DNA from: Anaerolineales bacterium
GTDB taxonomy: Bacteria; Chloroflexota; Anaerolineae; Anaerolineales; Villigracilaceae
DNA length: 64,000 nucleotides
Direction: 5' to 3'
Assembly: GCA_020634895.1 (NCBI GenBank)
Contig: JACKAV010000003.1
Location: 248,001 to 312,000, forward strand
In this document: positions 56,319 through 64,000 of the stretch, in pieces
Layout of the letters: each line of letters starts with the position of its first letter
How positions within the stretch are numbered: position 1 is the first letter of the stretch
The notes under the pieces: generated by a model
The model's database searches: none
What the model was told of the DNA's origin: nothing
The model's input: the letters and a program-made list of their open reading frames with translations, nothing else
Position numbers and translations under genes: made by a program

Positions 56319-58109
56319 ATGACAACCTCAACAAAACTCACCACTGCACTCGTCGATGTAGCCATGGGGCGCGCAAATGCCGACCTTGTCATAAAAGGCG
56401 GAAGATGGGTGAGCGTTCAATCCGGCGAGATCGTTCCGAATATCGATATCGCCGTCGTACAGGGACGCATCGCCTTTGTTGGACGTGACGCAAGCCATAC
56501 CATCGGCAAAAAGACAAAGGTCATCGAAGCGAAGGGACGGTACCTCGTTCCCGGGTTGTTGGATGCGCACATGCATGTCGAATCTGGCATGGTCACGGTG
56601 ACGGAATTTGTCCGCGCGGTGGCGGTTCGCGGCACGACTGGCATGTTCATCGACCCGCATGAAATTGCAAATATCTTTGGTCTCAAAGGCGTCAAGTTGA
56701 TGGTGGATGAGGCGAAGAAGCAGCCGATCCACGTTTGGGTGCAGATGCCCTCCTGTGTGCCGTCCGCGCCGGGGCTGGAAACTCCCGGCTCATCCATTGG
56801 ACCGAAGGAAGTTGCCGAAGCCATGGAATGGGATGGCATCATCGGGCTGGGTGAAATGATGAACTTCCCCGGCGTGTTCATGAGCGATAAAAAGATGCTC
56901 GATGAAATGTCCGCGACACACGCGGCTGGCAAAACCATTGGCGGACATTACGCTTCGCCTGATCTCGGTCTGCCTTTCCACGGGTATGTGGCTGGCGGCG
57001 CGGAGGATGACCACGAAGGTACGCGGCTCGAAGATGCGATTGCGCGCGTACGTCAGGGCATGAAAGCGATGCTGCGGTACGGCTCGGCGTGGCACGACGT
57101 TTCCGCGCAGGTCAAAGCGATCACCGAAAAGAAATTGGATTCCCGCCGCTTCCTGCTTTGCACCGATGACTCTCACGCAGAGACGCTCACGCAGGAAGGT
57201 CACATGGACCGCGTTCTGCGGCACGCCATCAGCGAAGGGTTGAACCCGATGACGGCGATCCAGATGATGACCATCAACGCTGCCGAACATTTCGGTTTGA
57301 CGAAAGAAATGGGCATGATCGCTCCGGGTCGTTGGGCGGATATTTTGCTGGTCGACGACCTGATGGATTTCAAGGCGGATATGGTCATTGCCAGGGGACA
57401 GGTCATTGCCGAGAAGGGTGAATGGCAGGTCAAATTGCCGGTTGTGAAATATCCCAAGTGGGTCACCAACTCGGTCCATTTGAAGAAAAAGCTTACAGCG
57501 GCAGATTTTGTCCTTCGGACAAGAGCAGCCAACGGGTCCGAAGTGGAGGCGAATGTCATCGGGGTGATCGAGAATCAGGCGCCGACACGTCATCTAAAGA
57601 TGAAGGTCAAGGCTGAGGATGGCGAAGTCAAGGCGGATATTAAACGCGATATTGCCAAGATCGCCCTGGTGGAACGACATCGCGCGACCGGCAAAGTGAC
57701 GGTTGGTCTGGTAAGCGGATTTGAATTCACGCGCAAGTGTGCCATCGGTTCGACAGTGGCGCATGACAGCCATCACATGATCGTGGTAGGTAATGACGAT
57801 GAAAGCATGGCGATCGCTGCGAATGAACTTGCAAAATGCGGCGGCGGTCAGGTTGTGGTGCTCGATGGCGAAGTGATCGGATTGGTCGAACTTCAGATCG
57901 CGGGTTTGATGTCCAATGAGCATGCGGATGTGGTGGCGAAGAAAGCCGCCACAGTATTGGAGGGGTTCAAGTTGTGTGGCAGCGAACTAAACAACCCGAA
58001 CATGCAGCTTAGTTTGATGGCTTTGGTTGTCATCCCCGAATTGAGGATTTCCGACAAGGGGCTTGTGGATGTGACGCAGTTCGATTTCATCCCGGTGTTG
58101 GAAGATTAA
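56319..58109 (+). CDS. ade: adenine deaminase
   Basis: 596 aa, the usual AdeC size. It converts adenine to hypoxanthine and ammonia. Metal and active-site blocks: LDAHMHVESGMVTVTEFVRA (about 80-99), MFIDPHEIANIFGLKGVKLM (about 110), GLGEMMNFPGVFMSDKKML, GHYASPDLGLPFHGY (His, about 207) and LLCTDDSHAETLTQEGHMDR (about 283, the acidic metal site). The C-terminal domain has VERHRATGKVTVGLVSGFEF and AHDSHHMIVVGNDDESMAIA. GGAGAATTA precedes the ATG. Hypoxanthine would enter the degradation route served by the downstream genes. Confidence 0.95.
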   Translation: MTTSTKLTTALVDVAMGRANADLVIKGGRWVSVQSGEIVPNIDIAVVQGRIAFVGRDASHTIGKKTKVIEAKGRYLVPGLLDAHMHVESGMVTVTEFVRAVAVRGTTGMFIDPHEIANIFGLKGVKLMVDEAKKQPIHVWVQMPSCVPSAPGLETPGSSIGPKEVAEAMEWDGIIGLGEMMNFPGVFMSDKKMLDEMSATHAAGKTIGGHYASPDLGLPFHGYVAGGAEDDHEGTRLEDAIARVRQGMKAMLRYGSAWHDVSAQVKAITEKKLDSRRFLLCTDDSHAETLTQEGHMDRVLRHAISEGLNPMTAIQMMTINAAEHFGLTKEMGMIAPGRWADILLVDDLMDFKADMVIARGQVIAEKGEWQVKLPVVKYPKWVTNSVHLKKKLTAADFVLRTRAANGSEVEANVIGVIENQAPTRHLKMKVKAEDGEVKADIKRDIAKIALVERHRATGKVTVGLVSGFEFTRKCAIGSTVAHDSHHMIVVGNDDESMAIAANELAKCGGGQVVVLDGEVIGLVELQIAGLMSNEHADVVAKKAATVLEGFKLCGSELNNPNMQLSLMALVVIPELRISDKGLVDVTQFDFIPVLED

Positions 58110-58119
58110 AAATGATCCA

Positions 58120-58158
58120 ATGAATCTGCGGGCTCAGTTTGTGAGACCCGCCAGATTC
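58120..58158 (+). promoter_or_regulatory. hairpin between ade and the GntR gene
   Basis: GAATCTGCGGGCTCA, loop GTTTG, TGAGACCCGCCAGATTC: a 15-bp stem with two bulges and no T tract. It could be a transcript-stabilising stem or a target of the regulator. Confidence 0.6.
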
Positions 58159-58182
58159 AACGGATGGAAACGAGAAAATTCT

Positions 58183-58899
58183 ATGGCTAATTTCCCTTTT
58201 CAACGATTACAGACGGATCTGGCTGCGTTGATCCAAAAGACTCCGGCGGGGCAGAGACTTCCTTCAGAACCTGAGCTTGCGAAACAGCTTGGTGTATCAC
58301 GCGCCACTTTGCGCGAGGCGATGCGTTCCTTTGAAACGCAGGGATTGATTCGCCGAAGGCAGGGTTCGGGGACGTTCGTGGTCGGCAAGGTGCAGGCGCT
58401 CGACAGCGGACTTGAAGTGTTGGAAAGTCTCGACTCGATAGCCAGCCGCATGGGACTCGATATGTCGGTCAGCGATCTTAATATCGAAACGGTGGTTGCG
58501 GATGAGGAACTTGCATCTCAGTTGAAAGTCGACGCTGGTACAAAGTTGACCCGTGTGCGCCGCGTCGTCCGCGCCGAGAATCGCCCCGTCGCGTATTTGG
58601 TGGATGTCCTCCCGGAGGATGTTTTCCAAGCCAGGGATTTGCCGTCCGATTTTCACGGCTCGGTGCTGGACTATCTGCTGGAGCGCGGCGACCCATTGAC
58701 CACCTCCCGTGCGGATGTCAGCGCGATTGGCGCCTCTGCGGACGTGGCGAAACCCCTGGAGATCCAGCGCGGCGACGTGCTGCTTCATTTCAATGCGCAG
58801 TTGTTCAACTCTGAAGGCAAGATCGTGGACTATTCATTGAGCTACTTTATTCCGGGATATTTCCACTTCCACATTGTGAGGCGTGTAGCAGCGCATTGA
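58183..58899 (+). CDS. GntR family regulator with UTRA domain
   Basis: 238 aa from the ATG at 58183; a start at 58120 would read through the hairpin. The winged helix is ALIQKTPAGQRLPSEPELAK then QLGVSRATLREAMRSFETQG and RRRQGSGTFVVG (residues 14-68), the GntR standard. The rest is a UTRA/HutC-type effector domain: ASQLKVDAGTKLTRVRRVVR, NRPVAYLVDVLPEDVFQARD and the final YSLSYFIPGYFHFHIVRR. It lies in the middle of the purine cluster, so purine or a breakdown product is the likely effector. The palindrome at 52811 and the fhs site at 36016 are candidate operators. Confidence 0.9.
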   Translation: MANFPFQRLQTDLAALIQKTPAGQRLPSEPELAKQLGVSRATLREAMRSFETQGLIRRRQGSGTFVVGKVQALDSGLEVLESLDSIASRMGLDMSVSDLNIETVVADEELASQLKVDAGTKLTRVRRVVRAENRPVAYLVDVLPEDVFQARDLPSDFHGSVLDYLLERGDPLTTSRADVSAIGASADVAKPLEIQRGDVLLHFNAQLFNSEGKIVDYSLSYFIPGYFHFHIVRRVAAH

Positions 58900-58910
58900 T
58901 GCGGAAACAG

Positions 58911-58965
58911 GTCAGGCAAAAGCCTGACTTCTTCGATCGAAAAATTTGGCAGGGCAAATCCCTGC
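58911..58965 (+). terminator. two small hairpins between the GntR gene and ygeY
   Basis: GTCAGGC-aaaa-GCCTGAC with TTCTTC (58911-58934), then GCAGGG-caaat-CCCTGC (58949-58965). The first could attenuate transcription entering the downstream genes. Confidence 0.5.
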
Positions 58966-58991
58966 TGCACCAGAAATTAAGGAGACAAATC

Positions 58992-60191
58992 ATGACGGAT
59001 AGTACAAAAGAAATTCAAAAGCGTGTGGAGGCGGCACGTGAAGACATCATCAAATTCATGCGCGATCTTGTTGCGATCCCTTCAATGGAATCGCAGATCG
59101 GTGACGTGGGGAAGCGCATTCAGGAAGAGATGACCAAACTCGGCTACGACGAAGTCCGCTTCGACAAGATGGGGAACACGGTCGGTCGTATCGGCAATGG
59201 CGATAAAGTGATCGTCTTCGACTCACACATCGACACGGTTGGTGTGGGCGACCCCGCTTCGTGGAAATGGGATCCGTTCGTTGGCAAGGTCGAGGATGGC
59301 GTGCTCTATGCGCGCGGCGCATGTGACGAGAAAGGTTCCACGCCCGGCATGATCTACGGTCTTGCGATCGCGCGTGACCTCGGTCTGCTCGACGGCTGGA
59401 CCGCCTATTACTTCGGCAACATGGAAGAATGGTGTGACGGCATCGCCCCGAACACCTTCGTTGAAGTTGACCCCGGCGTCAAACCCGATTTTGTGGTCAT
59501 CGGCGAACCGACCAAGATGCTGGTGTATCGTGGTCACAAGGGACGCCTTGAGATGAAAGTGACCGCCAAGGGAAAATCCGCCCACGCGGCTAGCAATCAC
59601 CTCGGCGATAACGCCATTTATAAATTATTGCCGGTCATTGCGGGTATCCGTGACCTTGAGCCGAAATTGGGTGACCATGAATTTCTTGGTCACGGCAAGA
59701 TCACAGTCAGCGACATGCACGTTCAGACTCCGTCCATCAATGCCGTGCCGGACGAAGCCATCATTTACATCGACCGCCGCATGACCTTTGGCGAGACGAA
59801 AGAAGCGGTCAAGCAACAGGTGGAAGACCTGATCCCTGCCGAATTCAAGGATACGGTCAAGGTCGAAGAACTGTTCTACGATGAACCTTCCTATACCGGC
59901 TTTGTCTTCCCTGTGGATAAATATTTCCCGGCGTGGGCGTACGAAGATTCTCACCCGTTGGTAAAGGCTGGGTTGGAAGCCCGCAAACTTATCGGTCTGC
60001 CTGAGGCGGCGAGCGGCAAGTGGAACTTCTCCACGAACGGAATTTATTGGGCAGGTAAAGCCGGCATCCCCTCCATCGGGTTTGGTCCTGGCGATGAAGA
60101 GACGGCTCACACGAACGAAGATTCTGTCCCGCTCGACGACATGGTCAAAGCGACAGAGTTCTACGCGATCCTGCCGAGCCTTATCAAGTAA
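58992..60191 (+). CDS. ygeY: YgeY-type M20 hydrolase
   Basis: 399 aa from the ATG at 58992 (TTAAGGAGACAAATC; longer upstream frame rejected). M20 dizinc hydrolase: VIVFDSHIDTVGVGDPASWK (metal His, about 77-96), LYARGACDEKGSTPGMIYGL (Asp ligand), YFGNMEEWCDGIAPNTFVEV (catalytic Glu-Glu), VIGEPTKMLVYRGHKGRLEM, and HTNEDSVPLDDMVKATEFYA with the last His. The family is known from the yge cluster and from selenium-linked loci; it is thought to hydrolyse an acyclic ureide or diaminopropionate-type intermediate of purine breakdown. Adjacent YgeW and carbamate kinase support this. Confidence 0.92.
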   Translation: MTDSTKEIQKRVEAAREDIIKFMRDLVAIPSMESQIGDVGKRIQEEMTKLGYDEVRFDKMGNTVGRIGNGDKVIVFDSHIDTVGVGDPASWKWDPFVGKVEDGVLYARGACDEKGSTPGMIYGLAIARDLGLLDGWTAYYFGNMEEWCDGIAPNTFVEVDPGVKPDFVVIGEPTKMLVYRGHKGRLEMKVTAKGKSAHAASNHLGDNAIYKLLPVIAGIRDLEPKLGDHEFLGHGKITVSDMHVQTPSINAVPDEAIIYIDRRMTFGETKEAVKQQVEDLIPAEFKDTVKVEELFYDEPSYTGFVFPVDKYFPAWAYEDSHPLVKAGLEARKLIGLPEAASGKWNFSTNGIYWAGKAGIPSIGFGPGDEETAHTNEDSVPLDDMVKATEFYAILPSLIK

Positions 60192-60205
60192 GCGAAGACC
60201 GCACC

Positions 60206-60730
60206 ATGAAAATTTTAGAGGTAAGAAGACATTCCATCCGCACAATGGGCGGCGACCACCTGAATCAAAAAGGGGTCGTGTTAGCCCGCAAGGTGGGGCA
60301 GGGCATTGGTCCGTTCGACTTTGTCGCCACGTCCATGCTGCCCCGTGCTTTTGAAACAGCCATCGCAATGGGTTTTGCCGTCACGGAGCAGAACGAGTTC
60401 TTGAACACCTATGGTGGCGCAGTGGAGCGCGAAGCTCCCTGGCCCATGCCGTACTACCACTATTCCGAAGTCGTCAAACAGGGGGGCGCTGCCAGTCAGT
60501 ACGCTTTTGGCTTGCTGGATTACTACACAAGCGTTTTGGAGCGCGTCCCTGAAGGCGGATCGGCATTGGTGGTCAGTCACGGCGGCGTAGTGGAATTGGG
60601 CGTGGTGGCGTGCGTGCCCGATGCGGATTTTATGGATTGGGGCGACTCGGTGGATTATTGCGAAGGCGCCCGCCTCTTTTGGGACGAAGGGCGGTTCGCG
60701 CGTGGCGAAGTATTGCGCGTCCCAAGGTAG
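60206..60730 (+). CDS. histidine phosphatase family protein in the purine cluster
   Basis: 174 aa. MKILEVRRHSIRTMGGDHLN (residues 1-20) holds the catalytic-His region, but the RHG motif reads RHS. VATSMLPRAFETAIAMGFAV is the family's second block, and ALVVSHGGVVELGVVACVPD (about 113-132) has the second His and a conserved Gly pair. CEGARLFWDEGRFARGEVLR closes. Phosphoglycerate-mutase-type histidine phosphatases remove phosphate from small molecules. The product sits between ygeY and ygeW, which is not the order known in E. coli, so its substrate may be a pathway intermediate. No strong ribosome site, 14 bp after ygeY. Confidence 0.8.
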   Translation: MKILEVRRHSIRTMGGDHLNQKGVVLARKVGQGIGPFDFVATSMLPRAFETAIAMGFAVTEQNEFLNTYGGAVEREAPWPMPYYHYSEVVKQGGAASQYAFGLLDYYTSVLERVPEGGSALVVSHGGVVELGVVACVPDADFMDWGDSVDYCEGARLFWDEGRFARGEVLRVPR

Positions 60731-60799
60731 ATCAAATACGGTCATTGAAAATTTCTCAATGGCTATAAGGCTAAAGAAAAAAAACAAGGAGACTAAACT

Positions 60800-61789
60800 A
60801 TGCAAACCAATTTTCGTGGTCGTGATTTCATCGGCGACCTCGACTTCTCGAAAGAAGAAGTCGAAACCGTCTTAGACCTGGCGTGGGACCTGAAACGCAA
60901 ACGCGCTCTCGGCGAACCGCATCCTTACCTGCGCGACAAGGTGCTGGCGATGTTGTTCTTCTTCTCGTCCACCCGCACCCGCGGATCGTTCGAAGCGGGC
61001 ATGGCTCAGCTTGGCGGTCATGGCGCGTTCATCGACAGCGACACCACCCAGATCTCTCACGGCGATACTCCCATTGAGATCGGTGAGATTTACGGGCGCT
61101 ACTTCGACGGTATTGCCATCCGTCACTGCGATTACGGCGATGGCAACAAATACTTGAACGATGTCGCCAGCTCCAGCCGCGCCCCGGTCCTCAACATGCA
61201 ATGCGACATTTACCATCCCTTCCAGTGCCTCGCCGACCTCATGACCATCATGGAGAAAAAGGGTCGCGACCTGCGCAAGAAGAAGATCGTCGTTTCATGG
61301 GCGTATGCCGCTTCATATCTCAAGCCGATCTCGGTTCCGCAATCGCTCATTCTCCAAATGCCGCGCTTCGGCATGGATGTGACCCTTGCCTATCCGCCCG
61401 AATTTCCGCTTATGCCTGATATCGTCGACCAGGCAAAGGATGAGGCAAAGAAGGCTGGTACCAACTTTGAGATCATCGACTCCAAAGACGGCATGACCGA
61501 AGCCTGCAAGGATGCAGATGTGATCTACGCCAAATCCTGGGGTCCACTGTTGACCACCAACGACAAGACCGAAGGCAAGAAACTTCAGGATATGTACAAG
61601 AATTGGATCATGGATGATTCCAAGCTCAAGGTCGCCAATGACGGTGCGATCTACATGCATCCGCTTCCCGCCGACCGCGATGTCGAAGTGACCAGCGCCG
61701 TGCTGGATGGTCCTCAATCTGTCGTGTTCGATGAAGCCGAGAATCGCCTGCACGCCCAGAAGGCGGTCATGGCGCTGACGATGTCATAA
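60800..61789 (+). CDS. ygeW: YgeW-type carbamoyltransferase
   Basis: 329 aa, somewhat shorter than E. coli YgeW (about 396). Carbamoyl-phosphate site: FFSSTRTRGSFEAGMAQLGG (about 55-74), then DSDTTQISHGDTPIEIGEIY, NMQCDIYHPFQCLADLMTIM (the His-Pro-x-Q block of the family), VVSWAYAASYLKPISVPQSL and MHPLPADRDVEVTSAVLDGP, which ends the transcarbamylase fold. The DTTQISHGDTP region is unlike OTCase and ATCase and marks the YgeW group. Run in reverse it would phosphorolyse a carbamoylated intermediate to carbamoyl phosphate for the kinase encoded next. ACAAGGAGACTAAACT precedes the ATG. Confidence 0.9.
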   Translation: MQTNFRGRDFIGDLDFSKEEVETVLDLAWDLKRKRALGEPHPYLRDKVLAMLFFFSSTRTRGSFEAGMAQLGGHGAFIDSDTTQISHGDTPIEIGEIYGRYFDGIAIRHCDYGDGNKYLNDVASSSRAPVLNMQCDIYHPFQCLADLMTIMEKKGRDLRKKKIVVSWAYAASYLKPISVPQSLILQMPRFGMDVTLAYPPEFPLMPDIVDQAKDEAKKAGTNFEIIDSKDGMTEACKDADVIYAKSWGPLLTTNDKTEGKKLQDMYKNWIMDDSKLKVANDGAIYMHPLPADRDVEVTSAVLDGPQSVVFDEAENRLHAQKAVMALTMS

Positions 61790-61800
61790 ATAAAAAAATA

Positions 61801-61828
61801 GCAGGGACGCATTATTATGCGTCCCTGC
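61801..61828. terminator. 12-bp hairpin between ygeW and the carbamate kinase gene
   Basis: GCAGGGACGCAT-tatt-ATGCGTCCCTGC. The U-like tract is on the minus strand (TATTTTTTTATTT), so it could stop antisense transcription. On the plus strand there is no T run and read-through into the next gene is expected. Confidence 0.7.
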
Positions 61829-61851
61829 ATTCGCTTGAGGAGACTTTACAA

Positions 61852-62805
61852 ATGACCAAACTCGCAGTCATCGCCATTGGCGGCAATTCACTGATATTGG
61901 ACGAAAAACACATCACAGTGGAGAGTCAATATCAGGCGGCAAAACAAACTTGTGTACATATCGCCGATATGATCGAACAAGGCTGGGATGTAGCCATCGG
62001 TCATGGCAATGGACCACAGGTCGGTTTTATCCTGCGCCGCTCAGAGATCGCAGCCAAAACAGCCGGATTGCACGAAGTCCCATTGGATGTATGCGGTGCG
62101 GACAGTCAAGGTGCGATCGGGTACGCCATCCAGCAAAATCTGCAGAACATCCTGTATCAACGCGGCATCAAGAAGAAGGTGGTCACTGTCATCACCCAGA
62201 CGTTGGTCGATAAGAATGACCCCGCCTTTTCCAAACCCACCAAACCCATCGGCAGTTTCATGGAGCAGGAGGAAGCGGAACGCCGTCAGAGTGAACAAGG
62301 CTGGTCGGTGGTGGAAGATGCCGGTCGCGGTTGGAGGCGCGTGGTCGCTTCGCCGCTTCCAAAAGAGATCGTCGAGCTGGAAACCGTTCAAACGCTGCTT
62401 GAGCGCGGCATTATCACCATCACAGTCGGCGGCGGCGGAATTCCGGTCATCGATCCTGGTGACGGGAACTACGAAGGCATCGCATCTGTGATCGATAAGG
62501 ACTTTGCCTCGTCGCTTCTCGCGCGCGAACTCAAAGCGGATATGTTCGTCATCTCCACTGCGGTGGAAAAGGTCGCGATCAACTTCGGCAAGCCGGACCA
62601 AAAATGGATCGACAAGATGACGCTTGCCGAAGCCAAAGCTTATCTCGCGGAAGGAATCCATTTTGCAAAAGGCTCAATGGCGCCGAAGATACAAGCCATC
62701 ATTTGGTATCTCGAATCCATGCCGAACGGCAAGGCGCTCATCACCAACCCTGAGAATATCGGTCGCGCGCTCAAAGGCGAAACAGGGACGTGGATCGTTC
62801 CTTAA
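61852..62805 (+). CDS. arcC: carbamate kinase
   Basis: 317 aa, the normal length (YqeA/ArcC). It converts carbamoyl phosphate plus ADP to ATP, ammonia and CO2 in the catabolic direction. LAVIAIGGNSLILDEKHITV (residues 3-22) and QGWDVAIGHGNGPQVGFILR (about 43-62) are the phosphate-site blocks; VPLDVCGADSQGAIGYAIQQ, KPTKPIGSFMEQEEAERRQS, GWRRVVASPLPKEIVELETV and GGGGIPVIDPGDGNYEGIAS (about 203) follow as in known kinases. CTTGAGGAGACTTTACAA precedes the ATG. It follows ygeW directly, supplying substrate-level ATP from purine carbamoyl groups. Confidence 0.96.
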   Translation: MTKLAVIAIGGNSLILDEKHITVESQYQAAKQTCVHIADMIEQGWDVAIGHGNGPQVGFILRRSEIAAKTAGLHEVPLDVCGADSQGAIGYAIQQNLQNILYQRGIKKKVVTVITQTLVDKNDPAFSKPTKPIGSFMEQEEAERRQSEQGWSVVEDAGRGWRRVVASPLPKEIVELETVQTLLERGIITITVGGGGIPVIDPGDGNYEGIASVIDKDFASSLLARELKADMFVISTAVEKVAINFGKPDQKWIDKMTLAEAKAYLAEGIHFAKGSMAPKIQAIIWYLESMPNGKALITNPENIGRALKGETGTWIVP

Positions 62806-62841
62806 TATTCTTCGCCGTTCTGTTTGTGTAAAATTGTCTCA

Positions 62842-64000
62842 ATGAAAAAACTTACTGACCGTCTAAACTCCATTACATTCACACCGCGCAGCACGGTCTG
62901 GTTCCTGCTTTTTGTTGCCGCGCTGACCTATACGTTGTTCTTCTGGCAGCGCGGCTTTTATTGGGATGAATTCCCGTGGGCATGGATCTATTACCGGCTC
63001 GGTCCTGCCATGCTCACCAAGACCTTCACCACCAGCCGTCCGTTCTGGGGAATGATCTATCAACTGACAATGCCCATTGTGGGTCCCAACCCGTGGGCGT
63101 GGCAGTTGCTTGCCATTATTTTGCGCTGGGTCACAGCGGTTTTGCTTTGGAAGATTCTGCGCGCTCTTTATCCCGAGCATCCCAAACCGGCTTTGTGGGC
63201 GAGTTTGTTCTTCTTGGTCTACCCGGGCATGGGACAGCAGTTCATTGCATTGATGTACAGCCATTTTTACATCGTGCTTTCGATCTTATTGCTTTCGATC
63301 TATTTTTCCATTCTTGCGGTCAAAGATGAAAAACGACGCTGGCTTTACTTTGCCGCGTCGTATCTGCTAGCCGCCGTCAATTTATTGACGATGGAATATT
63401 TTTACTTCCTTGAATTTGGAATGTTCTTCATTTTCTTCCAAATGCTGCCGGGCAGTTTCAAGGAACGCGCGAAAAAAGCAGTTCTTTATTTCCTGCCTTA
63501 TTTGCTTATCTTTCTCGGCGTCACATTCTGGCGCATGTTCTTCTTTGAATTCCAGAACGCCAGTTATCCATACGTTCTGCTCGATAAATTAAAAGCGGAC
63601 CTCTTCACAGGAATCCTCTACTTTTTGAATCAAGTCCTTTTGAGTTTCTGGCGGACGGTGTTTGAATCCTGGCTGATGCCGATCCTCACCATTGGCATCA
63701 GCGGATTAGGACCGCTCACACTGTCTTTGATGCTGGTCCTGTTATTCTCCAGCATTTTCCTAACTGGAATTTATCTCTTCACGTTCCAAGCGGACGATTC
63801 AAATGGGAAAAATTTTGCAAACCGCGCCGGTTGGATCGGCTTGGTCTTTTGGGGCTTATCAGGCGGATCGGTCTGGTTGATCGGCATTGTTCCGCAGTTC
63901 AATTTCTCGCTGGATAGATTTATGCTGCCGTTCATGCTTGGCTCCAGTATTTTGCTGGCGAGTCTGATCGCGTTGATAAAGAATCCGCGGCTGCAAATGA
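62842..64000 (+). CDS. polytopic membrane protein, partial at the window end
   Basis: 386 codons visible, no stop by 64000. About nine helices, beginning STVWFLLFVAALTYTLFFWQ after MKKLTDRLNSITFTPR. RGFYWDEFPWAWIYYRLGPA (about 43-62, Asp-Glu in the first outer loop) and TSRPFWGMIYQLTMPIVGPN follow, a pattern seen in GT-C-type sugar transferases or other lipid-linked membrane enzymes. TAAAAT (62829-62834) lies 7 bp before the ATG, so the mRNA may be leaderless. It probably does not belong to the purine operon. Confidence 0.72.
   Translation, partial: MKKLTDRLNSITFTPRSTVWFLLFVAALTYTLFFWQRGFYWDEFPWAWIYYRLGPAMLTKTFTTSRPFWGMIYQLTMPIVGPNPWAWQLLAIILRWVTAVLLWKILRALYPEHPKPALWASLFFLVYPGMGQQFIALMYSHFYIVLSILLLSIYFSILAVKDEKRRWLYFAASYLLAAVNLLTMEYFYFLEFGMFFIFFQMLPGSFKERAKKAVLYFLPYLLIFLGVTFWRMFFFEFQNASYPYVLLDKLKADLFTGILYFLNQVLLSFWRTVFESWLMPILTIGISGLGPLTLSLMLVLLFSSIFLTGIYLFTFQADDSNGKNFANRAGWIGLVFWGLSGGSVWLIGIVPQFNFSLDRFMLPFMLGSSILLASLIALIKNPRLQM

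Noticed and set aside
1..64000. CRISPR arrays, tRNA and rRNA genes
   Set aside because: None were visible. The tandem and palindromic repeats lack regular spacers, and no tRNA-like cloverleaf was recognised by eye.

Overview
The window looks like a chromosomal segment of an Anaerolineae-type member of the Chloroflexota, probably from an environmental assembly. This is inferred from gene content and style, not from a marker gene: Thr/Pro-rich secreted linkers, a tryptophan T-box, an isopentenyl phosphate kinase, Fhs, PIG-L deacetylase, stomatin-like proteins, and palindromic repeats of the CACCACAGAG and GTAGGGGCGACC types. I saw no rRNA, tRNA, CRISPR array, prophage or replication origin.

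Layout. 0-9.3 kb: a cut-off GT2 glycosyltransferase, a winged-helix AAA ATPase, a glycerophosphodiesterase, a large GH3-like surface protein, a ClpP/SDH-fold protein, and a peroxiredoxin-like protein joined to a MacB/LolD-type ABC exporter. 9.3-14.2 kb: glutamine synthetase, an EamA transporter, an AraC-Ogt DNA repair protein and an AIF-like flavoprotein. 14.2-18.75 kb: a small accessory island with a FitAB-type toxin-antitoxin pair, a frameshifted nuclease-like gene, a frameshifted AT-rich membrane gene and a complete 1.4 kb ISNCY-type insertion sequence with a 15-bp target duplication. 18.75-28.3 kb: the tryptophan locus. A strong promoter and a Trp T-box precede trpE, a methyltransferase gene and trpS. 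After one opposed small gene come trpGD, trpC, trpF, trpB and trpA. trpE, trpB and trpA carry small insertions that break their frames.

28.3-38.9 kb: DinB and VOC proteins, an ABC-F ATPase behind a promoter-leader-peptide-terminator attenuator, PIG-L, PilZ and amidase genes, a eukaryote-like formate-THF ligase with a Lys/Ala-rich tail, isopentenyl phosphate kinase and small envelope genes. 38.9-45.4 kb: an SPFH-SPFH-psuG operon, and a separate SPFH protein with a winged-helix-like N-terminus. 45.4-49.7 kb: a DUF4129-MoxR-DUF58 operon. 49.7-52.7 kb: MFS, zinc-ribbon and GNAT genes.

52.7-62.8 kb holds what I consider the most interesting set: 8-oxoguanine-deaminase-like amidohydrolase, adenine deaminase, a GntR/UTRA regulator, YgeY, a histidine phosphatase, YgeW and carbamate kinase. 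It resembles the yge/yqe/ssnA purine-degradation clusters, in which carbamoyl phosphate is converted to ATP. A perfect ATTTGTC-A-GACAAAT palindrome sits just after the cluster promoter, and a 13/15 match overlaps the predicted -10 box of fhs. Fhs also recovers ATP in clostridial-type purine fermentation, so one regulator may control both. The window ends inside a multi-spanning membrane protein gene.
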